Translations under genes and position numbers: made by a program
Part shown: positions 43,715 through 44,054 of the stretch, piece after piece
Layout of the letters: every line of letters starts with the position of its first letter
Position numbering within the stretch: position 1 is the first letter of the stretch
Source: Cyanobacteria bacterium REEB459
Lineage (GTDB): Bacteria > Cyanobacteriota > Cyanobacteriia > Phormidesmidales > Phormidesmidaceae
NCBI GenBank assembly: GCA_018970085.1
Contig: JAGWXD010000025.1
Coordinates: 1-44,054 of the forward strand
DNA length: 44,054 nucleotides
Direction of reading: 5' to 3'
Notes under the pieces: generated by a model
Told to the model about the DNA's origin: nothing
The model's input: the letters and a program-made list of their open reading frames with translations, nothing else
Database searches by the model: none

Positions 43715-44054
43715 ATTCGGCATTCGACAAGGCAAGCACGGTTAAGCGCTCAATCGCTTCGACCGATTCGAGTTGAGTCGCTTCGAGATTCAAGCCTGCC
43801 TGTTTGAGGGTGGCAAACAGTTGTTCAATTCGCCAGCGCCAGCAATACCATTGAATAACTTTCAGATACCTCCACCCTATACAGGCAGACACTAGGGGGA
43901 TAGTCCTGAGTATAGCCCCGTTGGTGCTTATCGGTATGATCAAGGTCTCGACCCCACAGATGGATGGCACTTAACCCTAACGGAAAGCCCCTCTCCGCAT
44001 TTAACACCAACGTCGGATGAATGAAAAATCCCACATCCCGGTTGTTGCCAACAA
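43713..44054 (-). pseudogene. Decayed IS4-family transposase, internal deletion
   Basis: Leftward from the window edge, one frame gives VGNNRDVGFFIHPTLVLNAE followed by GFPLGLSAIHLWGRD. A second frame then gives WRYLKVIQWYCWRWRIEQLF followed by ATLKQAGLNLEATQLESVEA. These are the N-middle and C-terminal catalytic parts of IS4-family transposases (the latter holds the YREK-like end region), but the ~150 or more residues normally between them are missing and the frame is shifted. The gene stops at 43713, short of its expected end, where another transposase remnant begins. The 5' end lies beyond the window. Confidence 0.75.

Overview
The window is chromosomal DNA from a cyanobacterium. It carries ndhC-ndhK-ndhJ, rubA-ycf48-psbE-psbF-psbL-psbJ, a groES-groL operon with a CIRCE element, an NtcA-type promoter in front of urtA, and many HIP1 octamers (GCGATCGC). 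The family content and moderately high GC fit a filamentous Leptolyngbya-like or related lineage, but I cannot name the genus from the sequence.

Layout. 1-133: broken-off IS transposase. 374-2015 (minus): NDH-1 subunits C, K, J. 2479-4940 (plus): rubredoxin RubA, Ycf48 and cytochrome b559/PsbL/PsbJ, a photosystem assembly cluster. 5114-7013: alpha/beta hydrolase and CdsA. 7024-8156 (minus): thioredoxin and an ExbB/TolQ-like channel. 8563-11155: PHP phosphoesterase, a small unknown protein, and a CNNM/CorC-type CBS membrane protein. 11226-16683: a tight three-gene run of a sugar-nucleotide reductase-like SDR, a PLP enzyme of the cysteine-desulfurase fold that lacks the catalytic Cys, and a 1077-aa phosphorylase-kinase/GH15-like protein. 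17424-19904 (minus): groES-groL with CIRCE and a duplicated terminator. 20025-25343: ABC-2 permease, PurN, FtsX, an ABC exporter, a CheY-like regulator and a DUF3493 protein. 25457-25773: tRNA-Thr(CGU) and tRNA-Val(UAC). 25788-30341: type I secretion ABC exporter and HlyD-type adaptor, followed 12 nt later by ureG. 31013-32438: NtcA-type promoter and urtA, the urea-binding lipoprotein. 32550-39520 (minus): degenerate histidine kinase, TsaC/YrdC, a secreted unknown, a fused radical SAM/DUF2344 protein, and a 635-aa unknown. 39769-43336 (plus): TonB-like protein, a small membrane protein, an MnmD-like methyltransferase, and a response regulator with an HD-GYP domain. 43422-44054: two decayed transposase fragments of different families lying end to end.

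Most of the window is core cyanobacterial metabolism, and I see no CRISPR array, prophage or obvious defence island. The parts that look least explained are: the SDR/PLP/GH15-like cluster; the exporter with a doubly inactivated C39 domain and degenerate cNMP-binding domain, linked to ureG; the inverted-repeat element around the promoter of the MnmD-like gene; and several strong hairpins (8231-8266, 11161-11180, 17683-17751, tandem 17424-17491) with no assigned role.
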